Positions 26,922 through 35,442 of a DNA stretch of 64,000 nucleotides are shown piece by piece (position 1 is the stretch's first letter; each line of letters begins with the position of its first letter). Origin of the DNA: Rubrivivax sp. Its GTDB lineage: Bacteria; Pseudomonadota; Gammaproteobacteria; Burkholderiales; Burkholderiaceae_C. Below the pieces are notes generated by a model. The model was not told the DNA's origin. It was given only the letters and a program-made list of their open reading frames with translations, and did not search any database. A program made the position numbers and the translations under genes. The stretch covers positions 23,003-87,002 of the forward strand of contig JAUXVE010000103.1 of NCBI GenBank assembly GCA_030680415.1, written 5' to 3'.

Positions 26922-28399
26922 GCCTGGCGACCCATCTGCCGGCGCTGCAGGTCGTGCTGCCGCTGCTCGCGGCACCGCTGACGGTGCTGCTGCGCCGGCC
27001 CGGCATGGCCTTCGTGGTGGCGGTGGCTGCGAGTTGGTGCGCGCTGGCCATTGCGGTGGCGCTGGCCATCCAGGTCCACCGCAGCGGCGCCATCTCCTAC
27101 GCCATCGGCAATTGGCCGGTGCCGATCGGCATCGAGTACCGCGTCGACGCGCTGTCGTCGCTGCTGCTGGTGCTGGTCTCGGGCATCGCGTCCGTCGTGC
27201 TGCCCTACGCGCGCGGCAGCATCGAGCGCGAGATCCCGGCGCCGCAGCACTACCTATTCTACACGATGTTCCTGCTGTGCATGACCGGCCTGCTCGGCAT
27301 CTCGATCACCGGCGACGCGTTCAACATCTTCGTCTTCCTCGAGATCTCCTCGCTGTCCACCTACGTGCTGATCGCCCTCGGGCGCGACCGCCGCGCGCTC
27401 GTGGCGGCCTACCAGTACCTGATCATGGGCACCATCGGCGCCACCTTCATCGTCGTCGGCATCGGCCTGCTGTACATGATGACGGGCACGCTGAACCTGG
27501 GCGACATGGGCCGGCGCGTCGCCGGTGTCAGCGGCACGCGCCCGGTGCTGGCCGCGCTGGCCTTCCTGACCGTGGGTGTGTCGCTGAAGCTGGCGCTTTT
27601 CCCCTTGCACCAGTGGCTGCCCAATGCCTACGCGTATGCGCCGTCGGCGGTGTCGGCCTTCGTCGCCGCCACGGCCACCAAGGTGGCGGTGTACGTGCTG
27701 CTGCGCTTCTACTTCAGCGTGTTCGGCGAATCGCAGGTCTTCGGCCGCTTGCCGATGGAGCAGATGATGCTCGTGCTGGCGCTGGCGGGCATGTTCGCCG
27801 CCAGCACGGTGGCCATCTTCCAGACCGACCTCAAGCGCCTGTTCGCCTATTCCAGCGTGGCGCAGATCGGCTACATCATCCTCGGGCTGTCCTTCGACTC
27901 GGCCACCGGCCTGACGGCGACCATCGTGCATTTGTTCAACCACGCCGTGACCAAGGGCGCGATCTTCATGCTCCTCGGCGGCGTGGTGGCGTCCGTCGGC
28001 GGCGTCACGCTGCTGCGCGTGCACGGCCTGGCTCGGCTCATGCCGTGGACCAGCGCCGGGATCGTGCTGGCCGGGCTGTCGCTGATCGGCGTACCCGGCA
28101 CGGCCGGCTTCGTGAGCAAGTGGTACCTGATCCTGGCCGCGCTGGAGAAGGGTCAGTGGTGGCTGGTCTTCCTCATCGTGCTGTCGTCGCTGCTCGCGGT
28201 GGCCTACGTCTGGCGTTTCGTGGAAGCAGCCTACTTCCGCGAGCCGCGCAAGGACATCGTGCCGGCGCCGCTGCCGGCGTCGATGGCGCTGCCCACCGCA
28301 GTGCTGCTGGCGATGGTCGTGATCTTCGGGCTCGACACCACCTACACCGTCGACCCGGCCGCCAAGGCGGCCGAGATGCTGCTGGGAGGGTCCCGGTGA
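26918..28399 (+). CDS. mnhD: cation/proton antiporter subunit D (MnhD/MrpD, first antiporter-like subunit)
   Basis: 493 residues with about 14 membrane segments; a NuoL/M/N-type proton channel protein. Recognisable segments: FNIFVFLEISSLSTYVLIAL (the conserved membrane Glu), VGVSLKLALFPLHQWLPNAY (conserved Lys), YSSVAQIGYIILG and GVPGTAGFVSKWYLI. It starts at an ATGA overlap with mnhC and ends at a GTGA overlap with the next antiporter-like gene. Confidence 0.93.
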   Translation: MSLATHLPALQVVLPLLAAPLTVLLRRPGMAFVVAVAASWCALAIAVALAIQVHRSGAISYAIGNWPVPIGIEYRVDALSSLLLVLVSGIASVVLPYARGSIEREIPAPQHYLFYTMFLLCMTGLLGISITGDAFNIFVFLEISSLSTYVLIALGRDRRALVAAYQYLIMGTIGATFIVVGIGLLYMMTGTLNLGDMGRRVAGVSGTRPVLAALAFLTVGVSLKLALFPLHQWLPNAYAYAPSAVSAFVAATATKVAVYVLLRFYFSVFGESQVFGRLPMEQMMLVLALAGMFAASTVAIFQTDLKRLFAYSSVAQIGYIILGLSFDSATGLTATIVHLFNHAVTKGAIFMLLGGVVASVGGVTLLRVHGLARLMPWTSAGIVLAGLSLIGVPGTAGFVSKWYLILAALEKGQWWLVFLIVLSSLLAVAYVWRFVEAAYFREPRKDIVPAPLPASMALPTAVLLAMVVIFGLDTTYTVDPAAKAAEMLLGGSR

Positions 28400-29874
28400 C
28401 GGCACCCGAGCAGGCGGTGCTGGCTGCGCTGGCCGTGCCGCTGGTGGGTGCGGCGCTGATCGCGCTTTCCGGCCGCACGCCCATGCTGCGCGAGACGGTG
28501 ACGCTGGCCACGGCGCTGCTGCTGCTGGGCTGCGTGCTCACGCTGCTGCCTGCCGTGCAGGCCGGCGAGCGGCCGGCGGTGGCGCTGTTCGAGCTGCTGC
28601 CGGGCCTGGAGATCGCCATGCGCGTCGAACCGCTGGGCATGCTGTTCGCGCTCATCGCCTCGGGGCTGTGGATCGTGAATTCGCTGTACTCCATCGGCTA
28701 CATGCGCGGCAACCAGGAACGGCAGCAGACCCGCTTCTACGTCTGCTTCGCGCTGGCGCTCGCGGCCACCATGGGCATCGCCCTGTCGGCCAACCTGTTC
28801 ACGCTGTTCCTGTTCTACGAGATGCTGACGCTGGTGACCTACCCGCTGGTCACGCACCACGGCACCGAAAAGGCGCGCCAGGGTGGGCGTGTCTACCTCG
28901 GACTGCTGCTGGGCACCTCCACCGTGTTCCTGTTGCCGGCGCTGGTGTTCATCTGGCACCTCGCCGGCACCACCGACTTCAGGCCCGGCGGCATTCTCGA
29001 GGGCCGCCTGGGGCACGGCGAGCTGGCGGCGCTGCTCGCGCTCACCGTGTACGGCCTCGGCAAGGCGGCGCTGATGCCCTTTCACCGCTGGCTGCCGGCG
29101 GCGATGGTGGCACCGACGCCGGTGTCGGCGCTGCTCCACGCGGTGGCCGTGGTCAAGGCCGGTGTCTTCAGCGTCGTCAAGGTCATCGTCTACATCTTCG
29201 GCCTCGACAACCTGGCCTCGGCCGGCATCGACGGCGCTGCCGACTGGCTGGTGGCAGTGGCGGGCTTCACGATCCTGGCCGCGTCGGTGGTCGCGCTCGG
29301 CGCCGACAACCTGAAGCGGCGCCTGGCCTACTCCACCGTCAGTCAACTGGCCTACGTGGTGATAGCCGCCGCGCTGCTGGCACCGCTGAGCGTCATCGGC
29401 GCCGTGCTGCACATCGCCGCGCACGCCTGCGGCAAGATCACGCTCTTCTTTGCCGCCGGTTCGATCTACACCGCGGCGCACAAGACCGAAGTCAGCCAGC
29501 TCGACGGCATCGGCCGCCGCATGCCCTGGACCATGGGCGCCTTCGCCATCGGCGCGCTGTCGATGATCGGCCTGCCGCCGGCGGCCGGTTTCGTCTCCAA
29601 GTGGTACATGCTGTCGGGCGCGATGGCCGCGCAGCACTGGCTGGCGGTGGCCGTGATCGTCGTCAGCACGCTGCTCAACGCGGGCTATTTCCTGCCCATC
29701 GTCTACCGCGCCTTCTTCGTCGCCCCGGCACCCGACCTGCATGGCCACGCCCACGGCGAGGCGCCGCTGCCGATGGTGATCGCGCTCACCCTCACGGCGG
29801 CGGCCACGGTGCTGCTGTTCTTCCTGCCGGACGTGCCGTTGGCGCTGGCGCGGCAGATGCTTGCCGGCGGCTGA
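28396..29874 (+). CDS. second antiporter-like proton channel subunit (NuoL/M/N family)
   Basis: 492 residues from GTG 28396, which overlaps the mnhD stop. About 14 membrane segments. Key segments: FTLFLFYEMLTLVTYPLVTH (membrane Glu), YGLGKAALMPFHRWLPAAMV (Lys), YSTVSQLAYVVI, HAACGKIT-type HIAAHACGKITLFFAAG and GLPPAAGFVSKWYML. Probably supplies the role of the N-terminal half of MrpA. Near the end there is a histidine-rich loop (LHGHAHGEA). Confidence 0.9.
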   Translation: MTAPEQAVLAALAVPLVGAALIALSGRTPMLRETVTLATALLLLGCVLTLLPAVQAGERPAVALFELLPGLEIAMRVEPLGMLFALIASGLWIVNSLYSIGYMRGNQERQQTRFYVCFALALAATMGIALSANLFTLFLFYEMLTLVTYPLVTHHGTEKARQGGRVYLGLLLGTSTVFLLPALVFIWHLAGTTDFRPGGILEGRLGHGELAALLALTVYGLGKAALMPFHRWLPAAMVAPTPVSALLHAVAVVKAGVFSVVKVIVYIFGLDNLASAGIDGAADWLVAVAGFTILAASVVALGADNLKRRLAYSTVSQLAYVVIAAALLAPLSVIGAVLHIAAHACGKITLFFAAGSIYTAAHKTEVSQLDGIGRRMPWTMGAFAIGALSMIGLPPAAGFVSKWYMLSGAMAAQHWLAVAVIVVSTLLNAGYFLPIVYRAFFVAPAPDLHGHAHGEAPLPMVIALTLTAAATVLLFFLPDVPLALARQMLAGG

Positions 29875-29879
29875 ACACG

Positions 29880-30140
29880 ATGACGGATCGGCACCATCAC
29901 CAGGGGCTCGACGACCCGCGCCGATCGAGGTGGCTGTGGCGCGGCTTCCTCGCCGTGCTGGCCCTGGCCGTAGCCGCCGAGTTCGTCGTGCGCCTGCACC
30001 CGCACTTCGGCATCGATTCGGTGTTCGGCTTCGCCGCCTGGTTCGGCTTTGGCGCCTGTGCCGCGATGATTGCCGCGGCCAAGGCGCTCGCGCTGTGGCT
30101 GCAGCGTCCCGACACCTACTACGGCAAGCGCGATGAATGA
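29880..30140 (+). CDS. small two-segment membrane protein of the mnh operon
   Basis: 86 residues. A basic, His-rich N-terminus (MTDRHHHQGLDDPRRSRW) precedes two hydrophobic segments (FLAVLALAVAAEFVV and FAAWFGFGACAAMIAAAKAL), with a short tail DTYYGKRDE. It starts 6 nt after the second antiporter-like gene and overlaps the third, so it belongs to the operon. I do not recognise the family; a small accessory subunit is a guess from position. Confidence 0.7.
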   Translation: MTDRHHHQGLDDPRRSRWLWRGFLAVLALAVAAEFVVRLHPHFGIDSVFGFAAWFGFGACAAMIAAAKALALWLQRPDTYYGKRDE

Positions 30141-31818
30141 CCTCGTGATCCACCCCGCGCTGGTGCTGATCGCCGGTGCCTTGCTGCTGCCGTGGCTGCG
30201 CGGCGCGCTGCGCAAGGTCTTCATCGTCACCCTGCCCTTCGTCGTGCTGGCCCTGGTGTGGCGGGTGCCCGACGGCACGGCCTGGCAGCTGTCATGGCTG
30301 GACCACACCCTGGTGCCGCTGCAGGGCGACAAGCTCTCGCGTCTGTTCGCCTCCGTCTTCGCACTCATGGCCGCCGGCGGCGGCTTGTTCGCGCTCGGGC
30401 AGGAGAGCCGCGTCGAGGTGCCCGCGGCCTTCGTCTATGCCGGCTCGGCCATCGGCGTCGCGCTGGCCGGCGACCTGGTCACCGTGTTCGTGTTCTGGGA
30501 GCTGATGGCAGTGGGCTCGACGCTGGTGCTGTGGAGCCAGGGCAGCGCTGCCGCCTACCGGGCGGCGCGGCGTTACCTGATGATCCACCTCGCCGGCGGC
30601 GTGGTGCTCTTTGCCGGCATCGCCGGCCACGTCGTCGACACCGGCAGCGTCGCATTCACGTCCATGGCACCCGATTCGGTGGCGCACGGGCTGATCCTGG
30701 TCGGCTTCCTCGTCAACGCCGGCGCGCCGCCGCTGTCGGCCTGGCTGCCCGACGCCTACCCCGAAGCTTCGTGGAGCGGCACGGTGTTCCTCTCTGCCTT
30801 CACCACCAAGGCCGCGGTTTACGTGCTGCTGCGCGGCTTCCCGGGCACCGAGTTGCTGATCTGGGTCGGCCTGCTGATGGCCTTCTACGGCATCGTCTAC
30901 GGTGTGCTGGAGAACGACATGCGGCGCCTCCTGGCATACACGATCGTCAACCAGAGCGGCTTCATGATCGCCGGCATCGGCATCGGCACCGAGATGGCAC
31001 TCAACGGTGCGGCGGCGCAGGCCGTCACCGGCGTCGTCTATGTGGCACTGCTGCTGATGTCGGCCGGCTCGGTGCTGCTGATGACGGGCCGGCGCAAGTG
31101 CTCCGAACTCGGCGGCCTGTTCCACACCATGCCGCTGACCACGGCGTGCGGCGCCATCGGCGCGCTGGCGATCTCGTCCTTCCCGCTGACCTCGGGCTTC
31201 GTTTCCAAGTCGATGGTCGCGCAGGCCGCTGCCGATGGCCACCTGCTGAGCGTGTGGCTGCTGCTCACGGCGGCGTCTGCGGGTGTCGTGCTGCACGCCG
31301 GCCTCAAGTTCCCGTGGTTCGTCTTCTTCCACCAGGACTCGGGGCTGCGCCCGCCCGAGCCGCCGGCGTCGATGCGGTGGGCGATGTTGTTCTTCGCCTT
31401 CCTGTGCATCGCGCCCGGTGTCTGGGCCGAGCCGCTGTACGCGCTGCTGCCGTACGCCGTGAAGTACGAGCCGTACACCTGGGCCCATGTACTGACGCAA
31501 CTGCAGTTGCTGCTGTTCTCGAGCCTGGCGTTCGTCGTCATGCTGCCCTACCTCAGACGCACGCTGACGATCACGCTCGACATGGACTGGATCTGGCGCC
31601 GGCTGCTGCCGGAGCTCGTGGACGCAGCAGCCGCCGTCATCGGCGCCACGCACCGTGCTGCGGGCGCCACGGCCGCCGCCACCGCGCGGCACGCCCGCGC
31701 CGCCGTCGAGCGCACGCACGGTCTGAACAGCCGCTTCGCGAAGACCTGGCCCACCGGGACCATGGCGTTGTCGGTGCTGCTGCTGCTGCTGGGCTACCTG
31801 CTGCTGTATTACCTGTAG
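30133..31818 (+). CDS. third antiporter-like proton channel subunit (NuoL/M/N family, MrpD-like)
   Basis: 561 residues. About 14 membrane segments, with VTVFVFWELMAVGSTLVLWS (membrane Glu), VNAGAPPLSAWLPDAYPEAS in place of the usual Lys-Pro-His-rich segment, YTIVNQSGFMIAG and SSFPLTSGFVSKSMVAQ. A charged, Ala-rich cytosolic stretch of about 60 residues precedes a last membrane segment (ALSVLLLLLGYLLLYYL). The Lys of the half-channel appears absent from the VNAGAPPLSAW segment, so it may differ functionally from the other two. Last gene of the operon; it starts inside the end of the small membrane protein gene. Confidence 0.88.
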   Translation: MNDLVIHPALVLIAGALLLPWLRGALRKVFIVTLPFVVLALVWRVPDGTAWQLSWLDHTLVPLQGDKLSRLFASVFALMAAGGGLFALGQESRVEVPAAFVYAGSAIGVALAGDLVTVFVFWELMAVGSTLVLWSQGSAAAYRAARRYLMIHLAGGVVLFAGIAGHVVDTGSVAFTSMAPDSVAHGLILVGFLVNAGAPPLSAWLPDAYPEASWSGTVFLSAFTTKAAVYVLLRGFPGTELLIWVGLLMAFYGIVYGVLENDMRRLLAYTIVNQSGFMIAGIGIGTEMALNGAAAQAVTGVVYVALLLMSAGSVLLMTGRRKCSELGGLFHTMPLTTACGAIGALAISSFPLTSGFVSKSMVAQAAADGHLLSVWLLLTAASAGVVLHAGLKFPWFVFFHQDSGLRPPEPPASMRWAMLFFAFLCIAPGVWAEPLYALLPYAVKYEPYTWAHVLTQLQLLLFSSLAFVVMLPYLRRTLTITLDMDWIWRRLLPELVDAAAAVIGATHRAAGATAAATARHARAAVERTHGLNSRFAKTWPTGTMALSVLLLLLGYLLLYYL

Positions 31819-31834
31819 CCGGAAACGGGCGCAC

Positions 31835-31868
31835 GAAAAAATGCCCCTCGCCGTTGCCAGCGAGGGGC
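31835..31868 (-). terminator. rho-independent terminator on the minus strand
   Basis: GCCCCTCGC (31843-31851) pairs with GCGAGGGGC (31860-31868) around an 8-nt loop. A run of A's at 31836-31841 becomes a U-run on the minus strand, so it ends transcripts from the thioesterase/HDAC-like genes, leaving a 3' untranslated region of about 200 nt (31869-32070) with no gene I can recognise. Confidence 0.85.
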
Positions 31869-32070
31869 CAAGCTCCTGGCCGCCGAACCGCACCCTGGCG
31901 GTGCGACGGAATTCGACGGCGCCCGACCGTACCCCGAAACCGCCTGTGCCCGCAACCGGGCATGCGACGAGGAACTCTCTTCGAACGCCGATTCGCGACC
32001 TACTCGACGAAGTGGCGAACCCCCGCACGGGCTCGCGTGCGGACGGCGGCAACGTTTTCCGGGCTGATGT

Positions 32071-32514
32071 TCATGCGGCCCTGGCAAGCGGCTGCAGCGC
32101 CGCTAGAAGTGGGGCCGGCAAGGGCACCGGGCGGCGTGTGGCGCGATCGACGTAGACGTGGACGAACTGCCCCACCGCCGCCGACAAGGGCGCGCTGTCG
32201 GCAAACAGGCCCAGTTCGTAGCGCACACTGGAGCGCCCGATGTGGGCCACGCACAGGCCGGCGTGCACCGCCTGCGGGAACGCTATCGCATCGAAATAGT
32301 GGCACTGCGTCTGCACCACCAGGCCGATGACGGCGCCGTGGTGGATGTCCAGCGCGCCGGCCTCGATGAGGTAGCCGTTCACTGCGGTATCGAAGAGGCT
32401 GTAGTGAACGACGTTGTTGACGTGGCCGTAGACATCGTTGTCCATCCAGCGTGTTTGGAGGGTGCGGAACAGCGGGAAGTGTTCGCGCGGCAAGGGCCGG
32501 TGACGTTCGCTCAT
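32071..32514 (-). CDS. acyl-CoA thioesterase, hotdog fold (4HBT type)
   Basis: 147 residues. The family core RWMDNDVYGHVNNVVHYSLF with the catalytic-type Asp lies near residues 22-42, followed by QCHYFDAIAFPQAVHAGLCV. It should hydrolyse an acyl-CoA in the cytosol; the acyl group is unknown. ATG 32514 overlaps the stop of the HDAC-like gene (ATGA), so the two are translationally coupled. A longer start at 32523 is possible. Confidence 0.88.
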   Translation of the reverse strand: MSERHRPLPREHFPLFRTLQTRWMDNDVYGHVNNVVHYSLFDTAVNGYLIEAGALDIHHGAVIGLVVQTQCHYFDAIAFPQAVHAGLCVAHIGRSSVRYELGLFADSAPLSAAVGQFVHVYVDRATRRPVPLPAPLLAALQPLARAA

Positions 32515-33464
32515 CGAACGCATTCTTCCACTGCACGCCAGCGCCGCCATGAGCCCAGCGCCTCGGCCAGCGTGCGGCGCTGGATGGCCACCGTGGTGGC
32601 CAGGTTGCGGCCGTAGCCGCCGGCCATCGACAGTGCCACCGGGATGCGCCGCTCGCGCAGCACGGCCAGCACACGCCGGTCGCGTTCGGCCAGACCCTCC
32701 GCGGTGAGCTTGAGGCGGCCGAGGCGGTCGTCTTCGTGCGCGTCGGCGCCGGCCACGTAGAAGACCAGGCCGGGCGGCGTGCTGCCATGGTGCGCCCAGG
32801 CCGCGGCCAGCGCAGCGTCGAGCGCCGCCAGGTAGTCCGCGTCGGTGCAGCCGTCGGGCAGTCCGACATCGAGGTCGCTGGCTTCCTTGCGCAAGGGAAA
32901 GTTCTTCGCGCCGTGCATCGACAGCGTGAACACCGTCGGATCGTCGCGGAAGATCGCCGCCGTGCCGTTGCCCTGGTGCACGTCGAGGTCGATCACCAGC
33001 ACGCGCAGAAGGCGCCGCCGGTGCCGGTGCCATTCGGCCTGCATCAGCCGCGTCGCCACGGCCACGTCGTTGAAGACGCAGTAGCCGGAGCCCTTGTGCG
33101 CGTAGGCGTGGTGCGTGCCGCCGGCCAGGTTGGCGGCCACGCCTTCATCGTCGAACAGCGCCGCGCGCGCGGCCATGATCGTCGCGCCGACCGAGCGCCG
33201 AGAGCGTTCGACGAGCTGCGCGGACCAAGGCGAACCAATCTCACGCTGCTGCGCTGCCGACAGGGTGCCGTCCACCACCGAACCGATCCACGCCGGCTCG
33301 TGCGCCAGTGCCAGTTCCCCGTCGCCGGCCGGCTGCGCCTCGGCCACGCGCACGCCGGGCAAGGTGGCTTCGGTGGCTTGCCGCAGCAGCCGGTACTTGG
33401 ATACGGGAAAGCTGTGTTCGGGCGGCAGCGGCAGCACGAAGGCGTCGGAGTGGTAGGCGAGCAC
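32511..33464 (-). CDS. histone deacetylase family (AcuC/acetylpolyamine amidohydrolase-like) hydrolase
   Basis: 317 residues from GTG 33464, which opens the usual family beginning (VLAYHSDAFVLPLPPEHSFP). Zinc and active-site segments: GGTHHAYAHKGSGYCVFND (His pair), VIDLDVHQGNGTAAIF (zinc Asp and His) and YVAGADAHEDDRLG (zinc Asp). It removes acetyl or acyl groups from a small molecule or protein; substrate unknown. The frame stays open upstream into the phasin control region, but those residues do not look like family sequence. No good ribosome-binding site supports any start. Confidence 0.85.
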   Translation of the reverse strand: MLAYHSDAFVLPLPPEHSFPVSKYRLLRQATEATLPGVRVAEAQPAGDGELALAHEPAWIGSVVDGTLSAAQQREIGSPWSAQLVERSRRSVGATIMAARAALFDDEGVAANLAGGTHHAYAHKGSGYCVFNDVAVATRLMQAEWHRHRRRLLRVLVIDLDVHQGNGTAAIFRDDPTVFTLSMHGAKNFPLRKEASDLDVGLPDGCTDADYLAALDAALAAAWAHHGSTPPGLVFYVAGADAHEDDRLGRLKLTAEGLAERDRRVLAVLRERRIPVALSMAGGYGRNLATTVAIQRRTLAEALGSWRRWRAVEECVR

Positions 33465-33494
33465 GAACGGCGATTCTAGGAATTGGCCCCTAGA

Positions 33495-33591
33495 TTGCTG
33501 CGATGCAGCAAAAAAGTGCTTGCATTGCAGCGGGAGAACCCTATACTTCATTTCATGTTGCAGCGCAGCAAAGAAGTACGGGCAGCGCTGC
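33495..33591. promoter_or_regulatory. cluster of PhaR-like operators upstream of phasin gene
   Basis: Four CTGC/GCAG-type dyads: TTGCTGC-GAT-GCAGCAA (33495-33511, perfect 7-bp arms), TTGCATTGCAG (33520-33530), TTGCAGCGCAGCAA (33558-33571) and GCAGCGCTGC (33582-33591). Such TGC-rich dyads are the known type of site bound by the PHA repressor PhaR. One overlaps the -35 region and two lie downstream of the start of transcription, as expected for repression relieved by PHA granules. Confidence 0.7.
33520..33547 (+). promoter_or_regulatory. probable sigma-70 promoter of phaP
   Basis: TTGCAT (33520-33525) and TATACT (33542-33547) are separated by 16 bp, giving a start near 33554 and a leader of about 75 nt. 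The elements are interlocked with the PhaR-like dyads. Confidence 0.7.
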
Positions 33592-33628
33592 ACGGTCCCC
33601 CCGCCTCACCTCTCTTTGGAGATACACC

Positions 33629-34183
33629 ATGACCTTCACCCCTGAACAAATGATGGCTGCCCACAAGGCCAATGTCGAAACGCTGTTCGGTCTCACCGCC
33701 AAGGCTTTCGAAGGCGTCGAGAAGCTCGTCGAACTCAACCTGCAAGTGGCCAGGACCACGCTGAGCGAAGCCGCCGAAACCGCGCAGGCGACGCTGGCCG
33801 TCAAGGACGCGCAGGAACTGCTCGCCCTGCAAGCCAGCCTGCTGCAGCCGGCTGCCGAGAAGGCGGCTTCCTACAGCCGCCACCTCTACGACATCATGGC
33901 CGGCACCAACGCCGAAGTGGCCAAGGTCGCCGAAGCCCAGATGGCCGAAGGCCAGAAGAAGACCCTGGCCCTGGTCGACAACGCCGTGAAGAACGCACCT
34001 GCCGGCACCGAGAGCGCCGTCGCGCTGGTGAAGTCGGCCGTCGCTGCGGCCAGCAACGCCTTCGAGAGCGTGCAAAAGGCCACCAAGCAGGCTAGCGAAG
34101 TCGCCGAAGCCAACTTCCAGGCCATGACCAACACGGCCGTCAAGGCCACGCAAAGCGCCACCAAGGCCGCCAAGCGCGCCTGA
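33629..34183 (+). CDS. phaP: phasin (PHA granule-associated protein)
   Basis: 184 residues, almost wholly helical and rich in Ala, Lys and Glu. The family signature [20 protein letters not shown] opens the protein; [20 protein letters not shown] lies in the middle. Phasins coat polyhydroxyalkanoate granules in the cytoplasm and control their size and number. GGAG 9 nt upstream supports ATG 33629. Single-gene unit with its own operators upstream and a terminator downstream. Codon use is strongly biased, as expected for an abundant protein. Confidence 0.95.
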   Translation: MTFTPEQMMAAHKANVETLFGLTAKAFEGVEKLVELNLQVARTTLSEAAETAQATLAVKDAQELLALQASLLQPAAEKAASYSRHLYDIMAGTNAEVAKVAEAQMAEGQKKTLALVDNAVKNAPAGTESAVALVKSAVAAASNAFESVQKATKQASEVAEANFQAMTNTAVKATQSATKAAKRA

Positions 34184-34308
34184 CAGTGATTTGCGGCTGA
34201 ACTTTTCCAGCCGCACGACCTCTACACAGGGCCTGTAGCTTTGCTTCGGGCCTCTTGTGTGAAGGGTTGACTCCTCAGCACCTTGAAATTCCCTTTCTGG
34301 TGCTCTTT

Positions 34309-34337
34309 CGGCCCGGTCCAACGACCGGGCCGTTTTC
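34309..34337 (+). terminator. rho-independent terminator downstream of phaP
   Basis: CGGCCCGGTC (34309-34318) pairs with GACCGGGCCG (34323-34332) around a 4-nt loop, followed by TTTTC. A weaker hairpin (GCGGCTG/CAGCCGC) lies nearer the stop codon, without a T-run. Confidence 0.88.
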
Positions 34338-34351
34338 TTGTGCGCGGCCGA

Positions 34352-35302
34352 TCAGTGCGTCAGCGCCGCGATGCGTGCCCTGATCTGGGGCAGCAGACGC
34401 AAGGCAGCCTCACGGCCGGCCTGGATGGCGCGGGCGCGGGCGCCGAAGTCGGCGCTGGACATGCCCGCCATTGCCGGCCGCAGCACCAGGTCAGCGTCGC
34501 GCAGCTCGAACTGGTTGATGCTGCGGCCCATGATGGCAAAGGTCTGCAACAGCATCTTCATCACGTCGCCGGTGGCAGCCCCGTCGGGCGGCGCGGTGAT
34601 GTCGACGGCAATCACCATCTCGGCGCCCATCTGTCGCGCATAGCGCACAGGCACGGGCGACACCAGCCCGCCATCGACGTACTCGCGGCTGCCGATACGC
34701 ACCGGCTGGAACACCGCCGGCACGGCGCTGGATGCGCGCACGGCACTGCCGGTGTCGCCGCGCTGGAACAGGATGCCGTCGCCACTGTCCAGGTCGGTAG
34801 CCACGATGCCCAGCGGCAGCTTCATCTGCTCGATGCCGAGGCCTGCGGTGTGCTGGCGCACATAACGCGCCAGCGCCTCGCCGCGGATCAGGCCGCGGGC
34901 CGGAAACGACCAGTCGGTGATTGCGCCCTCGTCCATGCCCAGCGCCAGCGTTGCCAGCTCGGGCCCGGACTTGCCTGACGCGTAGAGCGCCGCCACCAGG
35001 CTACCAGCCGAGGTGCCGACCACCAGGTCGGGCTGGACGCCCGCCTCTTCGAGCACCTGGATGACGCCGATGTGGGCAAACCCGCGCGCCGCGCCGCCAC
35101 CCAGCGCCAGGCCGATGCGCGGCGGTTTGGGCGGCGGCTTGGGCGTCACGACGGGCGCTGCGGGCGGTGTCTCGGCGACGGGCGGCGGCGCCGGCGGCGG
35201 CGTCTGGCAGGCCGCCAGCAACAGGGCCAGCACCGTGACGCCCAGCACGCGCCAGGCTCGAAGGGTCCAGGAAGATGCACACAGGCGAGTCATCGCAGCC
35301 AT
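34352..35302 (-). CDS. patatin-like phospholipase lipoprotein
   Basis: 316 residues. The N-terminal hydrophobic stretch ends in the lipobox LLAAC (Cys near 32), followed by a Pro-rich linker (about 33-60), so it is anchored to a membrane by lipid. Patatin motifs: oxyanion loop [16 protein letters not shown], nucleophile [15 protein letters not shown] and catalytic Asp in [13 protein letters not shown]. It should hydrolyse lipid acyl esters. Two starts nine nt apart (35302, 35293) are equally possible. It is convergent with phaP; the phaP terminator sits between them. Confidence 0.92.
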   Translation of the reverse strand: MAAMTRLCASSWTLRAWRVLGVTVLALLLAACQTPPPAPPPVAETPPAAPVVTPKPPPKPPRIGLALGGGAARGFAHIGVIQVLEEAGVQPDLVVGTSAGSLVAALYASGKSGPELATLALGMDEGAITDWSFPARGLIRGEALARYVRQHTAGLGIEQMKLPLGIVATDLDSGDGILFQRGDTGSAVRASSAVPAVFQPVRIGSREYVDGGLVSPVPVRYARQMGAEMVIAVDITAPPDGAATGDVMKMLLQTFAIMGRSINQFELRDADLVLRPAMAGMSSADFGARARAIQAGREAALRLLPQIRARIAALTH

Positions 35303-35442
35303 TCTAGGAAGCCATGCCGGGCATCTTCATTCTCCATTGGCATAACCAAGCAACTATTCTGTAGTTCCAGGAAGTAACGACCCTTCCTAGAGTGCAAGCC
35401 TTCGGTGGGCCCAGGCCCGCCTGTGCAGGCATAGGTGGTCGG

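Noticed and set aside
30292-32052. Minus-strand open frame of 586 codons opposite the third antiporter-like gene
   Set aside because: Gln/His/Arg-rich shadow of a membrane protein gene; no start signal or family.
32000-32070. A 24-codon frame (MNISPENVAAVRTRARAGVR...) between the thioesterase and its terminator
   Set aside because: Too short, no ribosome-binding site seen and no known family; treated as 3' untranslated sequence.
35337-35360. TTGGCA and TATTCT upstream of the TauE-type gene as promoter
   Set aside because: The spacing of 12 bp is too short and no CysB-type site could be defined with confidence.
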